Assembly (NCBI RefSeq): GCF_963678975.1
Contig: NC_089276.1
Span: 28,078,472 to 28,142,471 of the forward strand
Direction: 5' to 3'
DNA: 64,000 nucleotides
DNA from: Dysidea avara
Lineage: Eukaryota > Porifera > Demospongiae > Dictyoceratida > Dysideidae
Below the pieces are notes generated by a model. It was given only the letters and a program-made list of their open reading frames with translations, was not told the origin of the DNA and made no database searches. Below are positions 23,553-45,449 of this stretch, one piece after another. The stretch's first letter is position 1. The number at the start of each line of letters is the position of its first letter. The translations under genes and the position numbers were made by a program.

Positions 23553-25063
23553 TTTATACAGGCCTATTCAGCATTAGACACTCTCCCTCCCTACTATTAT
23601 TAACTCTTGGTTTTATGATAAGTCTAATATTCCAGAAGTTCATTATGTAAAGATTTACAAAAATGATTTCTGCCAAAAACTGTTTAGTTTATAGTGTAAG
23701 TTGAAAAACTCCCAAGTCTTGAACATGAACAGTGTAACCTATCTTTGTGACACTTAGTTATCCCAGAGTCATATTATGTATATGTATACAGTATTTTAAA
23801 GAATTACAAGATTACAAGCATTTTATGAAAAGTGTTTAATGATTGGTCACTTAATTCTTGCAAACCAGGCCAACAACCGGTGCATGTACCATACTCTACT
23901 TGTCTACCATGAGGATTATAACTTGGAACAATAGGCAGCTCCTTCATCTTAACAATCTAAGCATGTCATATATAAGGCCAGGCAAACTTGATTACTTGTT
24001 TTTCATCCACAAAAATTTGGACTTCCTCGTTGGTGGGAGATCATATCTCATTATTCATTATTAAAGAAAAATATACTCCAAATCAAGCTGTGTGTTACAA
24101 TGAAGTTAGCCTAAAGCCTTTTAAGAACTTATGTTTTACCACCGTTTCTGAGATACAAGTGACATTTACTGTGTTGTAAAATGATAGCCAGCCTTCTTAG
24201 CATCAAAATACATGTACGCGTGATTGATAACAGCAATAATGAAATTAGAGGCGGTGGGATAAAAAGGGATGAGGGTGAGGATGAGAAATAATTAATCGAG
24301 TTTGTCTGGCCTAACTGTCTATCTACATAGTTAGCTCAATGTTGTCTAAATGATGAATCATCCTTAAATGTACAGGCACTGATCCATACAATTGACATTA
24401 TTCATTATTTTACAGATAGCTAGCTATAGGCCATGACATACAGTACACATACACTAACTACGTAAGTGCATGGTTTCCCGGCAGTTTGTGATGATCGCAT
24501 TACAATATGGGATCACCACAAATAAATGTCTAACTAACTATATAGCTACCACTCACGATAAGGGCAAGTAGGAAACACATACTTGCTGAATGGGATGGTC
24601 ATGTAAGGGTGTCCCATTATAGTGGTGTCCACATGATGTTCACTGTCATGTCCTACAATAATATTAGAACAGTTACATGTCATACAAGCTAGTTAACTAC
24701 AACTACTGAATATCAAGTTAACTACCTCCAAACATGACAGGAAGGTTACTCCAGTGAAACTGATACTTTCTGGTACAGGGAGCAAGAGAGCACCTTCTGG
24801 TGTTCTCAGGAAGGCGAGCTCTACTTCGCCATTGTCTATAAATACGACTTTTTCTACAGTGAAGCAATATTAAAAATAGTACTAAATAGCCACTCCTACT
24901 GCGCGAAACAATTCTCACCGGTTGCTGTTTCCACTCCTGCGAATTGGTTCACGTCATTTGCTGTCGAGTACATGTACAAAGGAATTTCTTTCACTTCCTG
25001 CATATCACCAACTTCAGATCTGCCTACTAACAATATCACTAGCAGTAACAAACACCGACCCAT

Positions 25064-25100
25064 AACACGACCGGTCAGTCGAATCGGATATTTTAGTAAA
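25064..25100. promoter_or_regulatory. 37-bp gap between divergent kinase start codons
   Basis: This is all that separates the two signal-peptide ATGs (minus at 25063, plus at 25101). It holds ACCGGT and an AT-rich run. Such a gap cannot hold two ordinary core promoters and 5' UTRs, so the transcripts either overlap antisense or start elsewhere. Confidence 0.5.
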
Positions 25101-33624
<8,524 letters not shown>

Positions 33625-34315
33625 TATATTCTGTTGTATATGATCATATAATTTTTATTGATATTGTAGTTCACAGCGTTTACATATAACATTTTATGGA
33701 TGATGGCTTGATTTTTACTTTTAATTTTCTTTCTTTCAGTCCACTATAAGTTGCCTTAAAATCCTATAAAATAAGGCTTGCGTGTACGTAATTATATACG
33801 TAGATCTTATTTTTAAACTTTGTCTTTTCAGCTTGCTATTTTCTTAAATTACCAAATCTCAATCATTTCTCTAAAATTGCTTCCACTAGGCATGTTTACA
33901 TTTTCAAAATTTCCCTGGAGGAACCCCTATAGACTCCACTAGTTTGATAGTTCACTAGCAAAATAATGAAGGTTTCCCATATATTTTATCAGTGGCTAAA
34001 AAACTACATAGCTCTAACCTGAGACTGCAGGAGATGCATACATAGTGAGCACTTCACACTGGTATATAAAGTAAAGAGAGGTCTTGTGTGACACAGAGCT
34101 TTGATTGGAGCTATTGCTCATATAAAGTATAGTACCTTTAATTTAATTGCTTATGAGTACACTAAAATAAAAATCTTTGAGATGTTGTTGTTTATATACT
34201 CATTGCCTGAGGTGCCTGTGATACTGTACTCCAGAAAGACTGTTTGGTAGCTATTTATACACACGCATGTGCCTAATAGGGATCAAAGAGTTCATAATTA
34301 TGGATTTTGATTGTA

Positions 34316-34760
34316 CAGTTAAACCTCTCTAATCCGATGTTCAATGGAAGCCATAAATTTTGCTGGATTAAGGAGGTTGTTGGATTATCAAGTCACCTCT
34401 GTAATCCGAAATTGTAGAATCATGTCGGATTATGCAGTAAATTTGCAAGTATTACAACTTTTTCTATTATTGTCAACCAATTAAATGCTTTGGTTGCTTA
34501 AATATTATTCTCTGTGATTGCTTTTAATGCTGCTATTATTCTATGTCGGATTACAAAAATCAAAAACAATGTATTTCCAACTCTAGCTAGGGAATCAAAT
34601 TTTGTGTCGGATTACAGAGTACAGAGGTGTCGGATTACAGAGTACAGAGGTGTCAGATTACAGAGGTTGTTTTCTACACAAAATTGTTGGTAAATGACAT
34701 TTTGGTCGGAATAGAGAGGATTCTGGATTACGCAGGTGTCGGATTAGAGAGGTTTGGCTG
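34316..34760. mobile_element. Pogo/Tigger-like MITE, TA TSD
   Basis: A 445-bp element with ends CAGTTAAACCTCTCTAATCC and GGATTAGAGAGGTTTGGCTG, flanked by TA (34314-34315, 34761-34762). These termini are those of the pogo/Tigger branch. A short GTCGGATTACAGAGTACAGA unit is repeated in the interior near 34600-34665. Confidence 0.8.
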
Positions 34761-34889
34761 TACTAGTCTAGAACACACACTGTATTTTTTCTTTTGTCAT
34801 TTGATGAGGAAAATAAGTGTTAATCTTGCTAGCCAGCCTGTATTTGGTGAGACCTAGGGACAGATTGATCAATGTACATGTGTGTGCAT

Positions 34890-36800
34890 TTATTATTTAT
34901 TTATTTATTATTAATACTGTGCAGACCTCCATTAGGGAGTATAAAGCACAGATACATGCAAGAAAACAAAATGTACAACATTTTAGACTATATAGCTGGA
35001 TTAATACAAAATCCTTTTCTGAAAGTCATCTACATTGGTTGCTTCAATTGCAGTAGCTGGGAGGCTGTTCCATATTTTGATAGTGGCAGGGAAAAAAGAG
35101 TGCAAATAAATGTTTAAGTGGGCTGATACCTGTCTGAATCTGTAAGAGTGCCCTCTTGTACATGTGGTTATTGGCATAGGAAGGTGGTAACTGGAAATGG
35201 ATGTTTCATTATGTAATATTTTAAAAAGCATGATAACCCGTGAAATTTCTCGCCTACACTCCAAAGATGTCCATCCAAGTGAGTTTAACATCCCTGTGAC
35301 ACTAGACATAAAACCATAATCACCAGTCACAAATCTTGCGGCTCTACGCTGCACCGACTCAACTAAGTTTATGTTTTTATTTGTAAAAGGTGACCACACA
35401 ACACTAGAATATTCAACAACTGGTCTCACCATAGATATATAGCAGGCTTCTTTCACCCTAGCTGGGCAAGAACTAATGTTTCTTTGTAAAAAACCCCTAA
35501 CTTGGTTTGCTTTATTAATAATTTTCTTAATATGTTCATTAAATGTTAAATGCTCATCCAGAATAACTCCCAAATACTTTGCATTAGGCACTGATCTCAC
35601 CTCCTCACCATCCATATGATAACAATACCTTGAGGGGTTTTGTTTGTTTGTAATGCGCAGTAGCTCACATTTGGATAAATTAAACGTCATTTTCCATGTT
35701 TTTGCCCATTGTGTTAGTGAATGCAGGTCTTGTTGTAAAATATCATGATCTGCAGCAGAATGTATTGCTCGATAGAGTAACACGTCATCAGCATAAAGCC
35801 TAACAGATGATTTAACATTACCGGGTAGATCGTTGATATAGCAGAGGAATAATAATGGCCCTAAGACCGTCCCCTGAGGGACTCCAGATATCACATTACT
35901 AGGGCTACTGCTATATCCATTTATAATCACTTGTTGAGTTCTATTTGTCAGAAAATTCTGAATCCAATTGAGGGTATTGTTACGAATCCCATAATGTGAT
36001 AACTTATGGCACAGACGTTGGTGTGGAACTTTATCGAACGCTTTCTTAAAATCTAGTAACAGCACATCAGTTTGCAAGCCTGAATTCAGATTTTGTAGAA
36101 AGTCATCCACAGTTGATAGAAGTTGGGTTTCACAAGAGTGACCCTTTCTAAAACCACTCTGATTATTGCATAAGATATTATTATCCTCCAGGTGTTTATA
36201 AATGTTAGAACTAATAATATGCTCGAACACTTTACAGCATATGCATGTTAGGGAAACCGGCCGATAATTCAATGGGCAAGACCTATCGTCTTTCTTATAT
36301 ATTGGAACCACATTTGCATTCTTCCAATCATGAGGTAATTGACCTTGTTCCAATGATGCCTTGTAAATCACAGATAAGATGGGTCCAAACTCAAAAGCAA
36401 GTTCCTTTAGAAGTCTAGTTGGAACCTTATCAGGGCCAGGAGCTTTAGATGTATCAAGATTCTCTAAAAGATGAATAATGCCCTCTGTACTGATGTCTAT
36501 GGGAGGCATTTCTGGGTATGGTGTGCCATCTAGAACAGGCACCGTTGATGTGTCCTCACTTGTGAAGACCGTGGTAAAAGCCTCATTGATTAAATCTGCC
36601 TTGCCTTGTGGGTCACTAAAAACAATTCCATCATCCTGTAGAGTTGCCACACCACAGTGATCATTCCTTTGTGATTTGATAAACGACCACAATTTCTTTG
36701 AAACTGATCTTCCTTGTCCGGCCAGATTATAAATATAATTATTATATGCTCTTCGACATTGCTGTTGTGACTCCTTTTTAATTAGGTTATACTGTAACCA
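34890..36800 (-). mobile_element. LINE with intact reverse-transcriptase frame, 5'-truncated
   Basis: Minus-strand frame from about 36790 to 35001, over 563 residues, encodes a complete non-LTR reverse transcriptase. It shows NYRPVSLT, SGFRKGHSCETQL, LLDFKKAFDKV, SGVPQGTVLGPLLF and the catalytic YADD, then the thumb and the IWNSLP tail. The frame continues upstream of the first Met (CRRAYNNYIYN, LAGQGRSVSKKLW) before ending near 36800, so the endonuclease and ORF1 are missing. The 3' end carries an AATAAATAA-type microsatellite tail (34895-34915), as in CR1/L2-like elements. No internal stop in the RT suggests recent insertion, but it cannot move alone. Confidence 0.9.
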
Positions 36801-38306
36801 ATCTGCATGTGTGCATGTGTGTGTACATTAACTATGTATCATATTGAGAGAAGCCTGTGTGCCCATGCTGTACAAATGTACCACAAGACAGCTTGCCAGT
36901 AAGCAAAGAAATCATTTCACTATAGGCCCGCATCAAATATGTCATCATATTACTTAGGCTGGAGTGCTCTGCCATCACAATCATATTGCAGGTGATTGTT
37001 CAGATTTAATTTCTTGATAACTTCCTAATAGAGCAGTCAGTGGAGATCACCCTACACTCTAATACAATGATCTACTGACTGACAAATGGTATCATTTTAA
37101 TCCAGACAAATGTGTGAACATCTCCAAATATCCCTCAAAAAGCATCCCCTCACATCACAGTTGGCCACTAACCACAAATACTGTAAAGCAATAATTAATT
37201 ATGATAGTAGTCTTATTTGATCTGATCATGTCACCTACATCTCCCACAAAGCAAACAATGCCGGAGGTTTCTTGCAAAGAAATAAGCCATCATACTGATC
37301 ATTTCAATGATAATTCCTTTGACTGGAATGCTTTGACAATAGACACTATTTTATCATCCAACCTTAATTGACACGGATTACAATCACTACTTAATTTGAA
37401 CATTGATTATGATAATGCTATGTACATGATACTGTTGCTGAGTATATTATGTACATTAAATATGTACATTAAATACACAATAGTAATTTTAAAAACATTA
37501 GGGCAAAATTTATAGAAATTTTATAATTATTTGCTTATCTTCAGCCCATATGTGGAGATGTGTGTATGAGTACATGCAACAGTGTGCGCGTTGTGCCCAT
37601 GTTGCATAAGCATGTGCATGCATGTGGTTTTCACACACATTTCACAAACTTATTAGTTAGGCATAATTACCTCTGCATAATTATATATATATAACCTTGT
37701 ATGAGTATGAGTATAAGTGCGTAGACAGCATTTAACTAACAGTATTGTGTTACAGTGCTACGTATGTATTAATCACCATGTCTACTAACAACTGAAGCTA
37801 TTGGATTGCAGATCAAAAGTTGCATCATACATTATAGAATCGATATTGCATACACATAATGGAAGTGGACATGTATTAAATGGTTGTAGAGAAACACATC
37901 CTTGAGAAATCCTCCCTAGGTGAAAGTCAAGTTACGCTAAAATCATTGGCCTCTCTTGAAATTCATTATCTGACACGTGTACAAGTGACAAACCCACATC
38001 ATGCATGGTATTATTATTATATTTGTTACTGTGCAAAATGTTGTGCACAGGTGTGATCATACTGATGAATGTTATGGTTAGCCACAGCCCCTCACTCTTC
38101 AGTAGCCTAATAAAAATATGAACCAGCAAGCCGCGTTTGATTTCATCATAGGGTGTGTGACCTATGGTTTCATGCTTTCATGAATAAGTCCAAACATGCA
38201 GCCGCATTAATAGTTAGGGCGCGCGTCAATTAGCCAGGCTATCAAGTTACCGGTAGTCACGCGCTTACCCACAATTTACCATCCAGTAACCGCTAATAAT
38301 AAACAT
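36801..38306. other. Intergenic, between LINE and sulfatase
   Basis: No gene recognised. One copy of the 20-bp motif (CTTCCTAATAGAGCAGTCA, 37021-37039) occurs here. Confidence 0.45.
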
Positions 38307-39803
38307 ATGGCTGGACTACTGTTGCTAGCTACTTTACTCGGATCGCTGTCATTGGCAGCATATGGTGCTACTCCAAATGTGATATTCGCAATGGCGGATG
38401 ATCTGGGATGGGGTGACGTCCAGTATAACAATGGTAAAGCTGCCACACCCAACCTGAACGAAATGGCACACTCCCCCAACACCATACTCCTACAGCGATA
38501 TTACAGTGGTGGTCCAGTGTGTTCACCTACTAGAGGAACTGTATTAACTGGTAGGAACCATAATAGGTATTGTGTGTGGACTGCTAACGCCGGAAATAGT
38601 GATCCGGATTTTAAAAAACCGGAGCATATGCCTTTGCCTTACTCTGAAGTCACTATAGCGGAAGTAATGCGAGATTCCGGCTATTCTACTGCCATGTTTG
38701 GTAAATGGCATTTAGGAGATTTCAAAAAACTTCAAAATGGCAACTCAAAGTGGCCAGTGTCTCATCCAGGAATGCATGGGTTTGACCAATGGTGGGCCAC
38801 CGAAAGATCTGCTCCAACGTGTACACTCAACTGTGCATGCTTCCCAAATGCTACCTGTATAGAAGGACATAATAAAGGCCAACCGCCATGTACAAACTAT
38901 TACACTAATAATTCAAATACTATTGAAGGCTGGCCAGATGCTATTCCTGGAGATGACTCTCATTTTCTCTTTACACTTGCAGAGAAGTACATTAGGGAAC
39001 AGGTCAAGTTGCAAAAGCCATTCTTCCTCTATCTGCCTTTCCACACAGTTCATATCCGTTACATTGCAACAGATGAAATGAGAGAGAAGTACCTCAAACA
39101 AAATTATACTGAGGAGCAAGCAGATTATTTTGGAGCCATAACTGCAATGGATGAAGTCATTGGAAATTTGCGTGAACTGTTGAAGGAATTAGGGATTAGA
39201 GATAACACTTTGTTTTGGTTTGCCAGTGATAATGGAGCACTTCACGGTAGTCCAGGTAGTGTAAATGGTTTACGAGGATACAAGACTTTATTGTACGAAG
39301 GAGGAGTCCGTGTTCCAGGAATGATAGAGTGGCCAGATGTGATCAGTAGTAACAAAGTGTCATGGTTCCCAGTAATATCTAGTGATCTACTACCAACTGT
39401 TCGTGATATACTGGGTGTTAAGCCTAGTGATGATCGTCCAATAGATGGTATTTCTATACTTCCATTTCTACAAGGAAAAATGGACCATAGAAATCATTCC
39501 ATATATTGGGGCTTTGATATAGGTGGAAAATTTGATGGCAAATACAATATGTCTACCAGTGGGGACCAGTATAAGCTTATGGCTACTTATGAGAATGGTA
39601 AAGTGTTTCGTTATTATCTTTATGATTTATTGAATGATCTTGAAGAGACTACAGATTTGAAGGATAAGCTTCCTACCATAGCCAATAAACTGTTGAGTCA
39701 AATTGAGGATTGGAGGAAGTCTGTGATGGCAAGTGTTGAAAAAGTTGGCTGTCTTAATGTTTCTGTTGCAGATGATGAACAATATGATGACTCTTGGTAT
39801 TAA
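38307..39803 (+). CDS. Secreted sulfatase (arylsulfatase family, type I)
   Basis: A single uninterrupted frame of 498 residues. A signal peptide (MAGLLLLATLLGSLSLAAYG) precedes PNVIFAMADDLGWGD, whose D31-D32 bind the metal. The formylglycine signature CSPTRGTVLTGR places the catalytic Cys at 72 with R76. GKWHLG (K133, H135), H246/H249 and FASDNG (D308, N309) complete the active site. All key residues are present, so it should hydrolyse sulfate esters, probably of glycans, in the secretory route or outside the cell after conversion of Cys72 by a formylglycine-generating enzyme. No intron in 1.5 kb, unlike most neighbours, which may reflect transfer or retroposition. The next gene, 357 bp downstream on the same strand, is a secreted beta-helix protein. 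Substrate not predictable. Confidence 0.93.
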   Translation: MAGLLLLATLLGSLSLAAYGATPNVIFAMADDLGWGDVQYNNGKAATPNLNEMAHSPNTILLQRYYSGGPVCSPTRGTVLTGRNHNRYCVWTANAGNSDPDFKKPEHMPLPYSEVTIAEVMRDSGYSTAMFGKWHLGDFKKLQNGNSKWPVSHPGMHGFDQWWATERSAPTCTLNCACFPNATCIEGHNKGQPPCTNYYTNNSNTIEGWPDAIPGDDSHFLFTLAEKYIREQVKLQKPFFLYLPFHTVHIRYIATDEMREKYLKQNYTEEQADYFGAITAMDEVIGNLRELLKELGIRDNTLFWFASDNGALHGSPGSVNGLRGYKTLLYEGGVRVPGMIEWPDVISSNKVSWFPVISSDLLPTVRDILGVKPSDDRPIDGISILPFLQGKMDHRNHSIYWGFDIGGKFDGKYNMSTSGDQYKLMATYENGKVFRYYLYDLLNDLEETTDLKDKLPTIANKLLSQIEDWRKSVMASVEKVGCLNVSVADDEQYDDSWY

Positions 39804-39864
39804 GATTAAGGATTTGGTATTTGTAAGACTCTTGGTATTAAGATTAAGGATTTGGTATTTGTAA
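39789..39864 (+). repeat. 38-bp tandem duplication across the sulfatase stop
   Basis: GACTCTTGGTATTAAGATTA... (38 bp, including the last codons and TAA) is repeated at once, so the second copy lies in the 3' UTR. The protein end is unaffected. Confidence 0.85.
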
Positions 39865-40160
39865 CTTAATGTTAATCAATGCTTTGTCAAAGACTAATGA
39901 ATCATATGTGTATAGATGAACCTACCTACCTTATTTTGTTGGTATCAGTACCTACTTGAATCATTATTTGCTATAACAATTATAACAACATGCAAACTAC
40001 CAGCTATAGCGTATTCCACGTGCAAGACTACTTATAGTAGCTATAGCAACAGGTGACACTTCATAAACCGCATGCACATACATAAATCCGAGCCCGCCCC
40101 GCCTAGCTGAACAACTTCCGGCTGTAATATTACAGTAGCCTCGTATAGTGGACCTGAACT

Positions 40161-43100
40161 ATGTTGGTATTGTTGTTGATACTTCACTACGTAGCACATC
40201 ATTGTTACGGTGTTGGGCTCAGTCCGATCAACGTTGACCAGAGTATTGATTGTGACATTCGCAACCTCGCCTACCAGTACGCACAGAAACTACTTCCACA
40301 ATATGGACAGTTTCATGCTGTCTACGATGCTCTACAACTACACAATTGTAATATCAGTCTGAGCTCTGAAAAGCTGTACGAATTTCGTCCATTTCGTTAT
40401 CAAAGCTACAAAGAAGGGGTGGAAATATTCGTTGACGTTGTTAATGGAGATGACAATAATAATGGTGACATTAATCATCCACTAAAAAGTATAAAGGAGG
40501 CGTTAATGTTGTTCAGATCACAAGTGGTTAGGTCTGCTACTACAATATTTCTACGTAAGGGCACATATTATTTGGAAGAGACCATAAGGCTAAGTGCTGC
40601 CGATAGTGGGTTGACATTGGCAGGCTACAAAGATGAAGCACCAATCATTAGTGGAGGAAAGTTGTACAGTTTCACATGGAAGCCATATCATAGCATACTA
40701 TATCCAGATCTGAAGATATTCACAGCAGATTTATCCCAACAATCTCCAGTTGCTTTTAGTCAATTATTCATTAAAGGTCGTCGAGCAGTGCGTGCTCGTT
40801 ATCCTAACGGAAATCCTGAAACAACAGGTCTCCACACAAACCCAACAGGGTACTTTGCTGATGTCGGTAAATGGCACGTTAAACTACCAGCTGCTGGTAC
40901 ACCACTTGTAATAGATAATCCTATACGTAATGGAACACACTTTCCTTATTTTTCCTTAGGAGTAGGAGGTAGTGTGTCTGTGTTTGATCCTCCTGAGTCT
41001 TATTTCGGTACTGCTGATCCCAATTCTGCTCATACCTATCTTGTTCCTTATGCTATACAGTATCCGGCTAATGTCAGTTTTATAAATTGTACATGGAGTG
41101 AGCCGAGTACTGGAGAGTTGCACACATTTCAGGGTCAGAGATGGGGAAATTGGATATTCCAGATTGATAGCAGGGATGATAACACTAGGAACATATCATG
41201 GAACAAAGGAGGCTTTCAAGTAAGCATATGTTCAGTTTGTATACACATAATTTGACATGTGTACTGAATCTATTGATACATAATCAATGTTGGGCACATT
41301 ACATTACTCCTTGCTTCTGCATAGTTACAATCTAAGGTAACTTAGCCATTACAGTAAAAGTTGCTTAGTGTAGCCCAGCTCTAGCTATGTCAGATCGAAC
41401 TCATGCCTATAGCTATATGATAATAGTTTTAGCTGTAACCTGATGTATTATCACTAGCTTCAGATACTTTGTTATGTCTTCACACTATGAATAGTAACTC
41501 AGAAGCCCAAAAGTACTATTATTACATAACATGTTACTTTAATATTGTGTTATTCCCAACACTGCATGTACATAGCCAATATAATTATGTCCATTGCATG
41601 TCATATGCAATGGACATTGCATGATACAGGACTCAGTGGCCATGGTCTCAGTTTCTTATTGTTATTTTGTCAAGTTGTGGTTCTATACTAAATCTAATTG
41701 ACATAATTGCCAATTAAAAGCAGTTACTAATAAATTCATTACTTACTATGTTGGTTAATTAGCCTGGTAAGCCTGTATTCAACCTGCTAAGCCTATATTT
41801 AGGCTTTCATCCATACAAACGAAGAAAGATCCTACAGCCACTACATTATTCACTAGAGTTTCAATGATACAGTGTGTAGACGTATCGATATATTGTCTCT
41901 GGTGTATCACGATACAGCGATATATTACACTATACAAAGTGGAGTCTATGCAACATTGTTTCGTGTTCAAAATTAATTCCGAGTTTTAAGGGTTAATTGT
42001 AGTGTTCAACATTGTATATACCACAACAGAGTCTTACCTGAGAGTTAATTCTTTCATCAGATTTACTAGCTAAGGCCTCAGACTGCATTTTTTTTGACAT
42101 ACATAACTTTTTCATCTGAAGTATTATGTTGCTCCTGTTAGCCTAGGTTGTAGCAAGAGTTTATAATATACAATATTACTACTTTATATTATGAACTCTT
42201 AGTTGTAGCTAAGTCAAGGTCATTGCTTGAACCACTTTGTTGCTTGGTGTAGCACTTTTAGCACTACACCAAGCAGTGCAGCACTTTATATTGTGATATT
42301 ATCGTAACACACAATGGTGTAGCACTTTTACACAAAATTTATCAAAAAATTATTTTTAGGACATTAATAGAGACTTCTAGTAGTTCAGATGGTGTAAAGT
42401 GTTGTACTGCTATTTTTCAAGCGTAAGTGCTACGTTTGTCATTAAATTATTACCATAGTTGCTGTTTATGTTTCATGATAATTTATCGTATCATGATGAA
42501 AAGATGTGTAATAATCACAATAGGCGATGTACAAAAGCGTACGACACTATTAAAGTGGGTGGTATGATGAGGCACCATAATAAGGATCATAGAAAATCAA
42601 TGAACCATAACTCCCACTATCCTAGCTCAAAATATGAAGAAAAAAAACACAATGTGTTTCACACGAACCTGTATACAACTTATAAGCTAAGCTTTATCCA
42701 CAGTACCTGACATTCACTGTTAAATATACAAGTGTAGTTGCTGTATATATGTTAGTGTATTGGCTACTAGTGATACCTACTATATCTGATGAAGGTTCTA
42801 GCAGACCTCCCTACTTAATTCTCTCTCAAAAAAACATAAATGGTACAATGGGGTTGATTAACAGTTCAAATACCAAGTACAGAAGGTTTATATTGTATGT
42901 AATACATACTGGTCCATACTGGTCCATACTTGATACTCATGTTTAGAAAGCTGCACAAGCATATGAACATTGTATTTGCCATTGTAAGTTTAGTTGCACC
43001 ATCTCATTGCATTGTAGTGATCATGTCAGGCACATACAGTGTCACACATGCTGCTAAGGTGTACTTAATGGTCTCACCAATAACGTCACCTGTTTTTGAA

Positions 43101-44481
43101 GCCTTATACTGTATAATAAATTCTATAGGAGGCTAGAGGATCAGGGATAGGAGCTGAATGGTTTGTAGAAAACATCTTTGAAGAGTTGGACTCACCTGGA
43201 GAATGGTTTTATGACACTAAGAGTAAGATGCTCTATTACGCACAGAATGGAACCAGCTTACCAGAAGAAGGTGTGACTCCAGTACTTGATGAACTTGTTA
43301 CCGTCATTGGGACACAGGATCAACCAGTTAAAAATATTACAATAGCCAATTTGACTTTTACACACACGTCCACTACGTACATGTCAAGTTATGAGGTCCC
43401 CAGTGGTGGGGACTGGAGTGTACACAGGGGAGGGGCAGTGTTTGTTGAAGGAGCCAAACAAGTGTTAGTACAAAACTGTCTGTTTGATTCTCCAGGAGGA
43501 AATGGACTTTTCCTTAGTAATTATGTCCGAGATGCAGTTGTGGAAGGAAATGAGTTTGTGCGGGTAGGAGATAATGCAATTGTTGCTGTGGGTACTGCAG
43601 ATCTCATTGATGGTACTAATGGTAATCAACCTCGAGGTACTCAGGTACTTGGCAATCTTGTTCATGAGATCGGCATTTATGGCAAGCAAGTGTGTGCATA
43701 TGTACAATCCGTTGCCTGTCAAACAAATCTAGTTGGAAATGTTTTCTTTAATGGACCAAGAGCTGGTATCAACTTTAATGATGGATTTGGTGGTGGTAAC
43801 ATATTAGAGAATAACCTAATGTTCAACTTTGTGAGAGAAACTGGTGACCACGGACCATTTAACAGTTGGGACAGACAACCTTACTTGACTAAGTTAGCTA
43901 ATGGATCAGCCTCCCTCATACCAGCACAGAGTTTCATCACTAACAATTTCTTCATCTGCAACTACCACTCCACTTGGCCTATTGATCATGACGACGGCTC
44001 TTGTTACTATACTGACACATATAACCTGTTAGTGTATGGTGGATACAAAAACCACCTCGGTAACAGCAAGACAGTTACTAATAATCTATATGTATTTCCC
44101 GATGCTGTACAAGGCTACAATGATGATGGTACGTTAGGTAAATACTTAACTAGGCCATTTTGCCAGAACAGTGATGGATCATCTATAACTAACCTACCAT
44201 CAGGATGGGGTGAAGTATGGACCAACAATACTTGTGTTATCACCAGCTCTGTAGTGTATTATAATGACAAATGTAATGTTGCCCATCTAAAGGGTCTGGT
44301 ACCATTCACTGCTAACAATCACTTCTACACTGCTGATGGTACTGTTGTTATTACTTGTGGTAAAAAGAAGCTCACACTAGCAGAATATCAGAAACTGGGT
44401 TACGATATTGGTAGTGTTGTGGATAAGTTACCATCTAATGAACAAATCATTTCATGGAGTAAAGAGCTACTAGGTCTGTAG
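40161..44481 (+). CDS. Secreted right-handed parallel beta-helix protein
   Basis: Two exons, 40161-41219 and 43129-44481, join in phase 0 (GGFQ|EARGSG) to give 803 residues. Signal peptide MLVLLLILHYVAHHCYG. Exon 1 has the lead-in typical of pectate-lyase-like beta-helices (IFVDVVNGDDNNNG, then PLKSIKEALMLFR, TIFLRKGTYYLEETIRL, LAGYKDEAPIISGG). Exon 2 has WFVENIFEELDSPGEW, then stacked coils (ITIANLTFTHTS, VLVQNCLFDSPGGNGL, AVVEGNEFVRVGDNAI). Family members include polysaccharide-acting enzymes; catalytic residues cannot be assigned here. AATAAA stands 12 nt past the stop (44493-44498). The 1.9-kb intron holds a hAT MITE. A broken second copy lies downstream. Confidence 0.88.
41285..41564. 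mobile_element. hAT-like MITE, CA(A/G)TGTTGGG family
   Basis: A 280-bp decayed member of the 19942/31847 family, CAATGTTGGGCAC to CCCAACACTG, inside the beta-helix intron. No clear duplication. Confidence 0.6.
41565..43128 (+). other. Rest of the beta-helix intron
   Basis: No exon required by phase. Contains small palindromes (TCCATTGCATGTCATATGCAATGGA-like at 41590-41615, GGTGTAGCACTTTTAGCACTACACC-like at 42246-42270). Confidence 0.5.
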
Positions 44482-45449
44482 TCACACAAACCAATAAAGA
44501 TTGAATTAAAATTTATATAATTATTGCTTATATTTCCAGGCCGCAACTCTAAGGATATGGCAGTCATACTGGAATAATAGGTATTTATGGTAAATCAGGT
44601 ACTTATGTTGACATTATGAAATACTCTATTAGAGAAGACAACTCTGATGGGTAAAAATGAAATATTCAATATAGCAACCATCCAGAAATATTAGAAACAA
44701 CTTTACCAGAAGCCATGGAATGTTAATTGAATAACTATACTGGTGCTTGCTTTCCTGAAAATGTTATTATCTGGCCTATGCTTTGCCACAAGTCTATGAA
44801 AATAGTTTCATTAATACAATTATGGTCTAGGGATAGCTAACAAGGTCAATCAGTGCTTCATTGTAAGTGCACATATTGATAATGATTTGTAGTATGGTTA
44901 CAGTAATCAAACATCACATGTGCCCAACAATGTAATATCACTATCTACAGAATAGATACTGTCATACAGTGAATGGCATTGAATCTTTTTGGTTTATTGC
45001 ACCACTCAGTGCTGAAATGTACCATGTGTAGGTACCACCTTATAAATGCATTTAACCAAAACGTGTCAGTACACTATCCTAATTTGCTGCAACATCATAT
45101 ACATGTTATTGTTTAAGTCTGAGTCCTTGTAACTAGGTTAGGTAATCCTAAGGCTACAGCACAAGTTGCTGTAGACCTTCAGTGCTGGTCACTGTAAAGT
45201 GCTGATAATAATAACATGTATATACTACATTCTTGAAACCATATCTTCACCTATGAAAATGCAATTTTCACTCTGCTTGTGCCAATTTGTGTATATATAG
45301 ACTGCTGAGTTTCATTTGGAATTAGGAGATACTTTGAACAAATTTGTATGATGATAACCAATGTGTGGTTTAGGAAGTACTCCTGGCATTGACAATCCTT
45401 ACACATGCATGCTTTTATTTATAAATGAGCGGTCTATACTAGCACTTCA
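44482..45449. other. Downstream of the beta-helix gene
   Basis: Mostly unassigned. About 44565-44605 weakly resembles the EIGIYGKQ coil of the beta-helix exon and may be the start of the decayed second copy. Confidence 0.35.
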
